Origin: Cladobotryum mycophilum
Taxonomy: Eukaryota; Ascomycota; Sordariomycetes; Hypocreales; Hypocreaceae
Direction of reading: 5' to 3'
Assembly (NCBI GenBank): GCA_036429605.1
Contig: CM071589.1
Coordinates: forward strand, 6,696,001-6,760,000
DNA length: 64,000 bases
Position numbers and translations under genes: made by a program. This document shows positions 45,884 to 56,391 of this stretch, in pieces. Position 1 is the stretch's first letter. Each line of letters opens with the position of its first letter. The notes under the pieces were generated by a model. That model had not been told where the DNA came from. It saw only the letters and a list, made by a program, of their open reading frames with translations, and searched no databases.

Positions 45884-48800
45884 ATGGCTTCGCCCAGCAG
45901 CGTCAAGGCAGCCACCGTGGCAGCATGCCTCCTCACCGGCTTAGCGACGGCTAGCAGCAGCAGCAGCAGCGGTAGCAGCAACATTCATGCGGGCCCGTAC
46001 GCCGACGTATCCAACATCGAGATCAAGGCCTTCACCCCGGATGGGGTCTACGTGCCGCCGTACTATCCCGCCCCGTATGGTGGCTGGGTGGATGACTGGA
46101 GGGAGAGCTACGCAAAGGCCAAGAAGCTGGTTGACTCGATGACGTTGGTTGAGAAGACCAACATCACGGCTGGTTCTGGTATTTTTATGGGTAAGCTTTG
46201 AGTTGCCTTTTTTGTTTGTTTGCTTGTTGGTTGGTTGGTTGGTTGCTGTTCGGCGACTTGCCGCTTAAGGCGGTTGATTTGCTCAGCTGCTTATGAATAT
46301 CATCTTTTGCTAACCTGGTTATAATAGGGTGAGTTATAGATGCATGTCTATCAGTGTTGCCTTGGGACAACTTGACGTTGTTACCTACAACCTACACCGA
46401 GTCCCATCACACCGCCCATGTAACAATCCAATAAGAACGTATGCTAACTTGTAACCTCAAAGACGTTGCGCCGGTAACTCTGGCTCTGCCCTCCGCGTCG
46501 GCTTCCCCCAGCTATGCCTCAACGACAGCCCCGCCGGCGTCCGCCAGGCCGACAACGTGACCGTCTTCCCCTCCGCCATCACCGTCGGCGCCACGTTTGA
46601 CAAGTCGCTCATGTACCAGCGCGGCGTGGCTATCGGCAAGGAGAACCGCGGAAAGGGCGTTCACGTCTGGCTCGGCCCCACGGTCGGGCCCATCGGCAGG
46701 AAGCCAAAGGGCGGCCGCAACTGGGAGGGGTTCGGGTCCGACCCGGTGCTGCAGGCCGTGGGTGCTAGGGAGACGATCAAGGGAGTGCAGGAGCAGGGCG
46801 TTATTGCGACGATCAAGCACTTTATCGGGAATGAGCAGGAAATGTACCGCATGTACAACCCGGTTCAGTATGCTTATAGCTCCAACATTGGTACGTGTTG
46901 ACTTTAACCGACTTGATGATGTCGGAACTGTTTGTTGCGTAGATTTTGAGTGCTGACGTTTGTTTCTGTCAAGATGACCGAACTCTTCATGAGCTTTATG
47001 CGTGGCCCTTTGCAGAGGGTATTCGTGCGGGTGTCGGCGCTGCCATGATGGCTTATAACGCTGTATGTTTTATTTACAAAACTCGTGATGTTTATCAAGG
47101 GAAATGTACTGATTTACTGTATAGGTCAATGGAACAGCATGCAGCCAGCACCCATACCTCATCAACGCCCTTCTCAAGGACGAGATGGGCTTCCAGGGCT
47201 TCGTCATGACCGATTGGCTCGCCCACATGTCTGGCGTCGCCTCTGCCATCGCCGGTCTGGATATGGACATGCCGGGTGACACCCAGGTCCCTTTCCTCGG
47301 CAACTCCTACTGGATGTACGAGTTGACCCGCTCTACTCTCAACGGTTCCGTGCCCATGGACCGTCTGAACGAGGCTGCTACCCGTATTGTTGCTTCTTGG
47401 TACAAGATGGGCCAGGACACGGGCTTCCCCCACACCAACTTCGACACCAACTCCAAGGCCGCAGAGAACCCCCTCTACCCCGCTGCGTGGCCCGCTTCGC
47501 CCAAGGGAATCACCAACGAGTTTGTTCAGGTCCAGGCCGACCACGATGTCGTTGCCCGTCAGATCGCCCAGGATGCCATTACCTTGCTCAAGAACGACGG
47601 CAACATCCTGCCTCTGTCCAACACACGACCCCTCAAGGTGTTCGGCACCGATGCGCAGCAAAACCCCGATGGTCTGAACGCCTGCCGTGACCGCAACTGC
47701 AACAAGGGCACCCTTGGACAGGGCTGGGGCTCTGGCACGGTTGATTACATGTACATGGACGATCCCATCACCGCCATCAAGGCAGAGGCCAAGAATGTCG
47801 TTTTCTACAACACGGATGGCTTCCCTTCGGTTCCTGCGCCCACTGCTGATGATGTTGCCATTGTCTTTGTCAACTCTGATGCCGGTGAGAACACCTACAC
47901 TGTCGAGGGCAACCACGGAGACCGAGATGCTTCTGGTCTGTACCTCTGGCACGGTGGTGACAAGCTCGTTCAGGATGCTGCCGCCAAGTATAAGAACGTC
48001 GTCGTCGTCGTCCACACAGTCGGCCCTCTGGTCCTCGAGAAGTGGCACGATCTTCCCTCTGTCAAGGCCGTCGTCATTGCCCACTTGCCGGGTCAGGAGG
48101 CCGGAAAGTCCCTGACCAACGTTCTCTTCGGTCATGTTTCGCCCAACGGACACTTGCCCTACTCCATCACCAAGAAGGAGGAGGATTTCCCCGCCAGCGT
48201 TACCACTCTGATCAACTCCGAGTTCCTGAACCAGCCCCAGGATAACTACAGCGAGGGTCTGTACATTGACTACCGCTACCTCAACCAGCAGAAGATTAGG
48301 CCCCGCTATGCTTTCGGTCATGGTCTTAGTTACACAGACTTTGAGTTCAACAGCACGTCTGTTTCCAAGGTGACTCAGTTGTCTACCTACCCTCCTGCGC
48401 GACCCGCCAAGGGCGCAACTCTCAACTATTCCCAAGCCATCCCTGCTGCTGCCGAGGCTGTCCTGCCCGACGGCCTGAAGCCGATCCTGCGCTACATTTA
48501 CTCTCATCTTTCCAAATCTGATGCCGAGAGCGCCATCAAGGATGGAAAGACCAAGCAGTACCCTTACCCTGAGGGCTACTCCACTCAGCAGAAGCCCGGC
48601 CTCCGCGCAGGCGGTGGCGAGGGCGGTAATCCCGCGCTCTGGGATGTTGCCTACAAGCTCTCCGTGACGGTCAAGAACACGGGTACCAAGTTCCCCGGCA
48701 AGGTCGCTGTCCAGGCGTACGTCCAGTTCCCCGACGGAGCGCCCGAGACCCCCGTCATCCAGCTCCGTGACTTTGAGAAGACCAAGGAGCTCGCGCCCGG

Positions 48801-48993
48801 CGAGAGCACCACCGTCGAGTTGAGCCTCACCCGCAAGGACCTCAGCGTCTGGGACGTTGTCGCCCAGGACTGGAAGATCCCCGCCGTCAACGGTGCGTAC
48901 AAGGTCTGGATCGGCAGTGCTAGCGATAAGCTTGGGACGGTCTGCCAGCTCGACACGTTGAAGTGCCAGACTGGTGTTACCGGACCTGTTTAA
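45884..48993 (+). CDS. Secreted GH3 beta-glucosidase
   Basis: I assign five exons: 45884-46190, a single base 46328, 46463-46890, 46974-47062 and 47125-48993. They total 2,694 nt and 897 residues in one frame. GH3 beta-glucosidases hydrolyse terminal glucose from cellobiose and other beta-glucosides, mostly outside the cell. A signal peptide (to about residue 24, ending in a Ser run) is followed by the GH3 N-domain with Gly-Lys-Glu/Lys-His-Phe landmarks (Ile-Lys-His-Phe-Ile-Gly-Asn-Glu). The nucleophile is Asp305 in Val-Met-Thr-Asp-Trp. The C-domain has Gly-His-Gly-Leu-Ser-Tyr, and a fibronectin-III-like end follows. The unusual point is the start of exon 3: one glycine codon (residue 103) is split over three exons. 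Codon use is strongly C-ending, which leaves a long antisense frame open. Confidence 0.94.
46328..46328 (+). other. Candidate one-nucleotide microexon in the GH3 gene
   Basis: Intron A (46191-46327, GTAAGC...CTAAC...ATAATAG) and intron B (46329-46462, GTGAGT...CTAAC...CAAAG) leave exactly one G between them. The base completes the codon G-G-A with 46190 and 46463, giving Met-Gly-Arg-Cys-Ala-Gly-Asn. A single-intron model cannot restore the frame with any AG I can find. Confidence 0.75.
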
Positions 48994-49005
48994 GAGCATA
49001 AATTG

Positions 49006-49042
<37 letters not shown>

Positions 49043-49455
49043 GAATGATGATGATTTTTTTTAAATGTCTGTTCTATGGAGTGTAATGGTGGAGGAACAG
49101 GTATATATAGGGAGAATGGCCCGTCGGGCTACGTATATTTATAGTTGACGATTGTGGGTTTGATAGCTGAGATAGAATGTAAATATTTTGAATGGATTTT
49201 GCTTATTCAAGCTTGACTTTGTGTGGTTATGATACATGTGTTCTATCGTTTCGTATATCTGGACAGAATAATTGTCGCAGAAAGCATGGCTGGGATGCCC
49301 AAAATTGTACCCATCGTCTCCTCGTTCCAAAGAGCATCACTTCGTCCCGAGATGTGTTAAATACCTCATCCCCATCATAAAGGACCCCCGAAATGCTCAA
49401 ATTTCTCTTCCCTCGTTCGATTTGTGCGACCGTTTGACCGTTCAATCGTTTAAAA
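48994..49455. other. Convergent 3' flanks, GH3 / bL34m
   Basis: This 462-bp interval contains a (GA)n tract just after the GH3 stop and A/T-rich sequence typical of 3' UTRs. No gene is seen. Confidence 0.7.
49009..49039. repeat. (GA)n dinucleotide repeat
   Basis: About fifteen GA units lie 15 bp after the GH3 stop codon, so they are probably transcribed in its 3' UTR. Confidence 0.9.
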
Positions 49456-49915
49456 TCACCATGCGACATGTCTCCTCCCCTTGAGCTTTCTGCGCTCCAG
49501 GATCCTCCTCCCCGTCTTGCTCCTCATGCGCTTGAGCCACCCGTGGCGCCTCTTCTGCACCAGGCGAGTGTGTCCATTCATGGTGTTTCGGGGACCGCAT
49601 CGCATCTGTGAGGCGCCTGCGAGGGCGGGGTGCGCTGAGATGGCGCCTCGGGGAACGAGATCTGCGACTGCGCTGGAGGTGGAGGTGGGGGTTGGTGTGA
49701 AGTTGGTGAGGTTGGGTCGGAATGTCGAGGAAAGGGTTGGGCGTAGAGGGGAGAGGGTTGTGAATGCTCTGCGGAGAGGTCATCAGTATCAGTCTGAAGC
49801 TTCCTGGGAATTCGGATTTCGGATTCTTGGAGGAGGAGGGGGAAAGAATTTACCTGGGGAGCATGGATGTGGTCTGCTTGGCCAGCAGGGGCCGCGCAAG
49901 TTGTGTGAGGAACAT
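49456..49915 (-). CDS. MRPL34: Mitochondrial large-subunit ribosomal protein bL34m
   Basis: Two exons (49915-49854 and 49768-49456) join in phase to 124 residues. The C-terminal third carries the bL34 signature: Gln-Lys-Arg-Arg-His-Gly-Trp-Leu-Lys-Arg-Met, then Gly-Arg-Arg-Ile-Leu and Arg-Lys-Leu-Lys-Gly-Arg. This is the small basic rRNA-binding protein of bacterial-type large subunits. The N-terminus (Met-Phe-Leu-Thr-Gln-Leu-Ala-Arg) is hydrophobic and basic without acids, and a Ser/Thr/Pro-rich stretch follows, as expected for a mitochondrial presequence and spacer. The intron has GTAAAT...CGCAG. The gene is short enough that other frames over the same DNA look longer, so it is easily missed. 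Confidence 0.93.
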
Positions 49916-50810
49916 GATTGTGTGATTTAGATGCTCCCTATGAGCTCTGGCAGAAGGCTGTCAATTGGTGTGATGCGAGGGCCGTAAAGCAGGCTGCGAG
50001 ATGAATCTCTAAATTGACATCTGTGATGATGCGCCATGTTGAATTCTTGGTGGTGAATTTTCCTGCGCTCAAAAAAAGAGACGGTCCGTGCACAGCTGTC
50101 GACAGCTGTCAGACAGATTGGACGCATCCTTGGATGTGCTAACCTAGAAAAAGATCACTGATATCGTCAACCCCCAATTAATTACAAGTCAATGGATGGA
50201 GAAAAATGGTAGGAGATGAGAGGAATAGTGGGAGATGATACGCACATAGAGGAATGGTAGGAAACGAGGAAGGTAATTGGATTAACAATAAATAGAAAAA
50301 AATAGAGAGAACTCACACATCCAAGGAAACAATAGGCATGCATCTGTCTGCCGTATTTAGCGATCTGGAGTTTATTTTCCTTCTTGGGAGTGCCCATTGA
50401 TTGATAAAGAGAGCACGGCTATAATTACATACGAATCCTTGCAAATATCTATACTGTAAAAGGAAAATTTACGGTAATTTAGTGAGTGAGTGAGGAAGTC
50501 GGTCGGTCAGTCATCGTCTTTGTGAAGCGCATGATTATTTATAAGATGAAGGTTTAAAGGGTGCGCTAGATTCAGCCCACAAACACGTCATCCAGTCCTT
50601 TCGTTACCACGGATGATTTGTTTGACTATTTTGAAAGTAAAAGCTTTTCTTGAGCATAAAATTTTAGGTTCCCTCTTCTCATGCCCTAGCCCTTTATACC
50701 ATCACCACCAACACCACGACTACCACGACTACCGCGGATATCGTAATCATCACGACGCAAGATCTTGCCATAAACAACACAAGAGAAGAATCTCAAATGA
50801 ACCAAACAAG
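49916..50810. promoter_or_regulatory. Divergent promoter region, bL34m / orphan secreted gene
   Basis: About 0.9 kb between divergent starts. It contains an 18-bp perfect palindrome 180 bp upstream of the bL34m start, a GTGA repeat near 50480 and GACTACCAC repeats near 50720. A 27-codon ATG-initiated minus-strand frame beginning at 50397 ends in a good GTGAGT donor, but I cannot build a gene from it. Confidence 0.5.
50092..50109. promoter_or_regulatory. 18-bp perfect palindrome with two CAGCTG cores
   Basis: The sequence ACAGCTGTCGACAGCTGT equals its own reverse complement and contains two CAGCTG E-box cores flanking a central GTCGAC. It lies in a divergent promoter. A bHLH-type or other dimeric factor site is a guess from shape only. 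Confidence 0.5.
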
Positions 50811-50814
50811 ATGA
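50797..50814 (+). promoter_or_regulatory. Five-codon uORF overlapping the next start codon
   Basis: ATG at 50797 opens a five-codon frame whose TGA (50812-50814) overlaps the main ATG (50811-50813) as ATGA. Such an arrangement can reduce or couple downstream initiation. Whether the transcript includes it is unknown. Confidence 0.45.
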
Positions 50815-51298
50815 ATTTCTTGTTTCTTTTACTTCTCATTCTTCCGTTTATCACGGTCGCTACTGTGGCCCTTGAAGGACCCCAAAGGAAATTAAAAGAG
50901 TTGACTTTCCCAGACGGCTACCATGACTGGGTTCCTGATTTGGAGAAAATCCCGTCCAACTGGATCCTGTATCACGAGCAAGGCTTTTATAGAAAGTACA
51001 GATTAGCGCAGTGGCCGAGGCACGCGAAAACAACCTGTCTGAGTATGGGTGACTGTGTTGGGACTTTTGTCTTTTATAGTTGAGTGGCATTTTGGGAGAG
51101 CACGGAACGAACATCTATTAACCTGTGTGTTTAGAAAACAACTACAAGAATCAACCATCCTGGAACGCGTACTATTTCCACAATTCTTTTCCTCACCCCC
51201 TACAGTTGAAGAAGGTGTCATATGCGACGCAGGCATTTTGGTACGTTGTTGAGGAGGTCGAGGACTCCAATGGTACTACAACTTTCCAGAGAGATTGA
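50811..51298 (+). CDS. Small secreted orphan protein
   Basis: Two exons (50811-51042 and 51135-51298) give 131 residues. The first 20 residues are a textbook signal peptide (Met-Asn-Phe-Leu-Phe followed by Leu/Ile-rich sequence to Val-Ala). The mature part is charged and rich in Tyr, Trp, His and Lys, has a single Cys at the exon junction, and a potential N-glycosylation site (Asn-Gly-Thr) near the C-terminus. The intron (GTATGG...ATTAACC...TTTAG) is well formed and phase-correct. I do not recognise the family. Size, secretion and lack of family fit an effector-like or cell-surface protein, but that is only inference. A five-codon uORF overlaps its start. Confidence 0.7.
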
Positions 51299-52674
51299 AG
51301 ATGGAGCAAAGACACGAATGTTGAAACAGAGTGAACGATGGTTTGGTTGCATACTCCATGTTACTCTCAGTCTTCCTCATTACCCCCACTGCCCTCTGCT
51401 CCTTCGCTCTATACATTCCTCGCTGTCACATTTATCAAGCCACCGATGAAAAGTATTGTGACTTGTCGTTACATTGCAACGCCTTGACACTGGCTTGATT
51501 ACTAAATTTAGCCTGTATCTTCATCAGACTATCTAGTTGTGTGGAGAAGCAATGCATGGCAGCGGGGGGCCTACTCGAGGCGCAGTTTTCGTCGGAACCA
51601 AGAGGGAGGCAAGGGAGACGAGCATTGCTCATCACTGGCGCGCGAGCAACTGGAAGAGATGCATACTCTGTCGTCTTTTTCTCCTTCCCTTTTCGCAAAG
51701 GCCTGAGAGCTCAGCACAGGCTCAAAAGGGTGTAGTGCTATATGCACCCTTCCCGTCTTTGACGACTCTGACTGGACAAGCCATGGGGCCTCCCTGCACG
51801 CCGGATCGAAAGAACCTGCAAGGGGTTGCGTGACTTTAGCTACCATAATTCCTCCGTGGAATGCCTGGTATGAGATCATCTATTTGGCAATAATGCCTAG
51901 TGTGTTCTAGTTGACGGGTAGAGCCTCGTGCGATATCGTTAGGTCCCGTTGTTTATGATGACTACAGCCTGTGATATTATTCTTCACCTCCATGTTCTGA
52001 AAATGCAATGCATTTGTGAGAAAACTCCGGGAGGGAACAGAAAAAAGCCTAGCCAGCCTTCTTCACTTTTCCGAACGGAGAGGAGAACCTGGTCAGTATC
52101 ACTTCATGGAACCAACAACCAACATGCATAAAGAATATCACCAATCACAACACCTGTCACACCCACCCACCGGGGCAGAGACCCACATCTAGGTGTTTTC
52201 GAAGGATTCATGTCTCACTGAGCAGAGCCGGGGGTTGAAGCAGAACTGACGCTGCTTCATTTTGCATCACCTATGCGATATTTTATTAATTCAGCATACT
52301 ATCATGGCTCAATGTGCAACTGGGTTGTGATAATGGTCATCAGCTCCACGGCCTGCTTGAACCCGACGCTCGCCAGCCTCATCTGGGAGGGGTAATGGAT
52401 GGCTTGCATTATGCGCAATATGGGGATGCCGTATGCGTGCCACACTTGGTTCTATTAATGGGAGGAAACATGCATACGAGCAAGGCTCTGCAGAAATGCA
52501 ACCTAGCCCTTGTTTCAGAGCAGCTTGTTGGTTTGGGAGGCTGACTGGAGCTCCTATTAAGCCTGCACTCCCCCCGTTCATCTACTCATCAATTAATCGT
52601 ACCATCTGGTTACCGTCTCTGCCGCGCCTCGGGTCCCCAGGAAGACGGAACCGGTCGACGCCTACTCATCCACC
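51299..52674. other. Intergenic, no supported gene
   Basis: About 1.4 kb on the way to the next plus-strand gene. Short frames only, with no recognisable product and no clear repeat. Confidence 0.6.
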
Positions 52675-54815
52675 ATGAGTTCAATCAACATTCTTATCGA
52701 ATATCTGGATACCTCTATAGGGAGCACTAGTGATCAATGGAGATGTATTTCGTTTATCAACAAGGCCAAGGTACAGTGCAATAACAAGTTTGGGAAGAAG
52801 GAGAAGAATCATCTCAAGGACCAAGCGCGCAAAGTTCATGGCCTTCTCCAAGAGCTCCAGACATTGCAAGATGCAGCATCTATCGAGCGATCCAACATTT
52901 TAGAAGAGGCGAAGCCCATACTTGAGAAGCTGACGTGCTATCTTCACCACAAACGGGTAATGGGCGTTGTTGAAGGAAATTCAGGCAGCAAATCGACGGG
53001 GAAGTCGGGGCAGTCCACGGCCAGCCAGCCAGACCCATCCGACCCTGCCAAAGATGCGCAGCCTAAAGGGGAATACTTCAACCAAAAGGCGCCTGGCCGA
53101 ATTGCAAAGCCCTCAGGACCAAGACAAACATCACAGGCGTTGGATGCTATCCCCGTCACACCCCTCGCCAGACAAGAGGGCGTTACAGGCAGTCTGGGGC
53201 CCTCAATCAGATGGTCAAGGAATCTCACATCGACAGTCCTGGGTTTTCGTCGCCCCAAAGCGATGTTTCCACACCAGAGTCGAGTCAGGAGAGCGTCTTT
53301 GACTACACACCCAGAGACGCTGGTTTTAGCCCACTTACCCCAGACAGCACTGCTTCAAATCTGTCTACGTATTCGTCGAGAACTTATTCAAGCCAAACCC
53401 CAACAAAGCCAAGAAGGCAGATTGCTGCCAACCAGGCAAAGCCTGAGGATGTTGATGACTTCAGCAATGGGTTTGCTGACTACTTAGACTCACCGCAATT
53501 CGGCGGGCGGGAGACTAAAAGTATTACGGGCATTTCACCACTTAATCTTCCTGCGTCAAAGGTTCCGTTGTCCAATAACCCATCGGAGAAATCTGGCAAA
53601 ACGAAACAAGATGCTGCTGGTAAAGCAACAGCTGCATCGCAGATACAAAAAACACAACCCCGTGGAGACAGGACCACGGCATTCCGTAAAGATCAAGTGC
53701 ACACTGGACTAGCTAGATTCCACGTGGCCAAGTTGATCGAGCAAGATTTAGGACCGAGCGATAAAGAGGACGGCCACTTGTATATCGCTGAAGGTTTCGA
53801 ACCGGACGATGTTGTCGACAACGCCACGGAAAAGAAGAAATTCCACGCGGTTGAGGGCCACTACAAACTTGGCTGGACTCGGAAGAATGTCTCCGACAGA
53901 TATAAGGGAGGCTGCAAGCGGAATCTGAGGTTCCACTACAGGAGCCCTACGCTAATTCCTTCAGCTCACCGGGTAGAACGATTGATACAAGAGGACTTGT
54001 GTCTTGAGAGAAGGCGCGTCAAAGACTGCTCTTGGTGCTCGAATGGACACGATGAATGGTTCCAAGTTAACCTCGGTGTGTTGCGTGAATCTGTCGAAAG
54101 ATGGACACGATTCCTGTTGTTGCCGGCTTACACTAAGGATGGCACGCTGTCTGAGAAGGCTAGGGGAGTCCTATTGGGTATGTGGACTTGGAATGATTTT
54201 GTGACCGCCATGGCAAAAGGAGAGAAGGAGAAGGTCTATTATCATGATTTGGGGGTGCTTTACCCACCAGTAAGAAAACGTGATCTCCCAAAGGTTGAAG
54301 CTGAGTTTGAGATAAAGGTGAAAGCCCGTGCATTGATGCCTCCACAGCCTACTGGGGGACAGGAAGAAAGTGAACGTGTGAAGAGCGGGGTCGAAGATGG
54401 CCTTGGTGGATCGGATGAATCGGTCCAATCCCCTGCTGAAATCACTCACGCGGAGCAAGAGACTGCGAGCGACAGAGACAAAGAGAACTGGTACAAGCCG
54501 CTGGGTGACAATGACAAGAATCGGAAGCTCACTAGACCGGAAACGAAGTCGACGGTACTCGATGATAGTTTCCCACGGAGAGTTCTCCAGAAAAGCGGAA
54601 CCTGGGCCAACGTCCAGGCTTCCAAGGCCAAGAGTTACCCCTCTGAGCTTTATGACGGATTCAAGAGACGTGTGTCGGGTAAAGGCAAGGCTTCTGCTGC
54701 GGATGCACAATCTCTTACCGGGGTGGATGTGGGAGAGCTGAGACTCGTGGAGCCAAAGATGGGGATTAGACGCCGGATGACTGAAGGGTGGAAGGCGGTT
54801 AAATTTAGGTTGTGA
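52675..54815 (+). CDS. T5orf172 (GIY-YIG-like) domain protein, frame change unresolved
   Basis: An N-terminal frame from ATG 52675 is open to 53487, and a second frame, one base out of register, is open from about 53060 to 54815. The first encodes a Trp-Arg-Cys...Cys helical start often seen ahead of fungal T5orf172 domains. The second encodes a Ser/Pro-rich linker and then the domain (about 53760-54080): Gly-His-Leu-Tyr-Ile, then His-Tyr-Lys-Leu-Gly-Trp-Thr...Arg-Tyr, then a Cys-x2-Cys...His-x-Glu-Trp-Phe end. A basic C-terminus follows. The domain is a GIY-YIG superfamily relative first named in phage T5. The function in fungi is unknown. The frames could be joined by an intron (a weak GTAATG donor at 52957 with acceptors at 53171 or 53192), or the gene carries a one-base indel. 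Confidence 0.7.
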
Positions 54816-56391
54816 TTTGGGGCTCCTTTGTGTAAGGCTGGTATTGTTTACGATTTATGCCGATGGATATTTATGATGCCACGATGATCAACTTTTTTCG
54901 TCTTAGTTAATTTCTCTCGAATGCAATGCAACCCATCTTTGAATAAGTCATGTTGAGTTCACTGCTTGATCGATATTCGTATTTATCGCATCGAGGGAAT
55001 GCCTGTGACCCATCCTGTAGCCAATTCCCCTCTACTCCGCACAGCGGGAGGATTTGTTTCACTGCTACTCTTGATAGAGTAGCCTCGATCATTCCCATAA
55101 CTTATAAATTAACTCCAATGACTGACCTAACGTTCCAGACGACTCGAGGTAGATCCGTTGGACGTGATATAAAGTGGATTCCACGATTCTAAGTGAGAAA
55201 GGCCAGGCTGCTTTTGGCTCCCTGTAGATGGTTATTTGCGAATCTGGAGAAAGCCTGGGACACTCGATTTAGACGTAACAGCAATATTTCTTTCTTAATT
55301 AAGCCCATGTGTGTGCCTTGACCAATAATGTTGCGCCGGGTTGCCCGAAATGGTGTGTCGCTGACGCTTGTTATTGGTACTCCCTTGACAGGAACTTTCC
55401 CCCTTCCCAAATCTCGTTGTTGGTTTTTGAGAGTACGAATGAAAGGGCTAGGCCGAGAGCATTGGCAAAAATGTTTTGTAAAAAAACCACGCTGAAGAGA
55501 AGTAATTACCCGTGCTTGTCCATGCGAGAGATATCACAGGTGTTTGGTGATGTACAATAGAAGATGGGTTTCTCTCCTACCTCTGGTTATATAGCTCGTC
55601 TTGGTCCGAAGTGAAACATTCTTTTACATCTTTGGTACTATCTTGGATACGTTACTTATTGAGATAAAGGAAAGACACACTGGTAAATGCTTGATTGATG
55701 ATATATAAGTCACGTTAGTTGCAGTATCTTGTTACAGTCTCCAAGACTAAACAGCCCATCTCGAAACAACATACACGACCAAGGGCATCCCGAGCTTCAC
55801 AATACAACCCATCGTCCATTGACCGCATCATTCAAGTTGGTTTAGAGATAGTTTAAGAATAAGAACAAGATCGATCAAGTTGAACGAATAAAGGCAAAAA
55901 GTTGATTGTTCTATCATACAAAGCACAGTTGATCCCTTTTATTCTTCGAGCTGTTCCGGCTCTCATTTTTCCGGCATCCCAACCAGGATGATAAGCTTTC
56001 CCCACAATAAAGCACGTTCGGTTCCGTCACACTATCCATGTATCACGCTCATGGCTTTTGTCATATAAGCCATGGTAGTATGAACTGCGGGAGGCCTATC
56101 GTCGAGCGGGGTCAGCTTATATCCATGTCCTTTCCAGCATCACATCGCTCTAGTATACTATGTTCACCAAGACCTAAACCTCGTCACATCTTCCGTTTAC
56201 AGTGTGGTTTCTGTTGAGTCTCACTACCGGGCATGTATGGCCGAGCCTAGCCGATGGGCCCTCACATTGAGGCCTTATAATCAGGCTTCCGCCCACTTTG
56301 TGATACCTTTTGAGGGGTTCCCAAGCCTCACACAATATACTCACTGACTCATTAATACTTGAGTCCGTCTACCCATCACTATAGTTACAAC
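54816..56391. other. Intergenic, no supported gene
   Basis: About 1.6 kb with A/T-rich stretches and short frames only. The right end is the leader of the vWA/alpha-kinase gene; the upstream in-frame sequence before its ATG lacks another ATG. Confidence 0.6.

Noticed and set aside
47095..48999. 634-codon open frame antisense to the GH3 gene
   Set aside because: It is the mirror of strongly C-ending codon use in GH3; it has no ATG-based start with context, no family resemblance, and Val/Gly/Leu-rich shadow composition.
50316..50397. 27-codon minus-strand ATG frame ending in a GTGAGT donor
   Set aside because: Joining to the only nearby acceptor gives a 51-residue peptide with no recognisable features; too weak to call.
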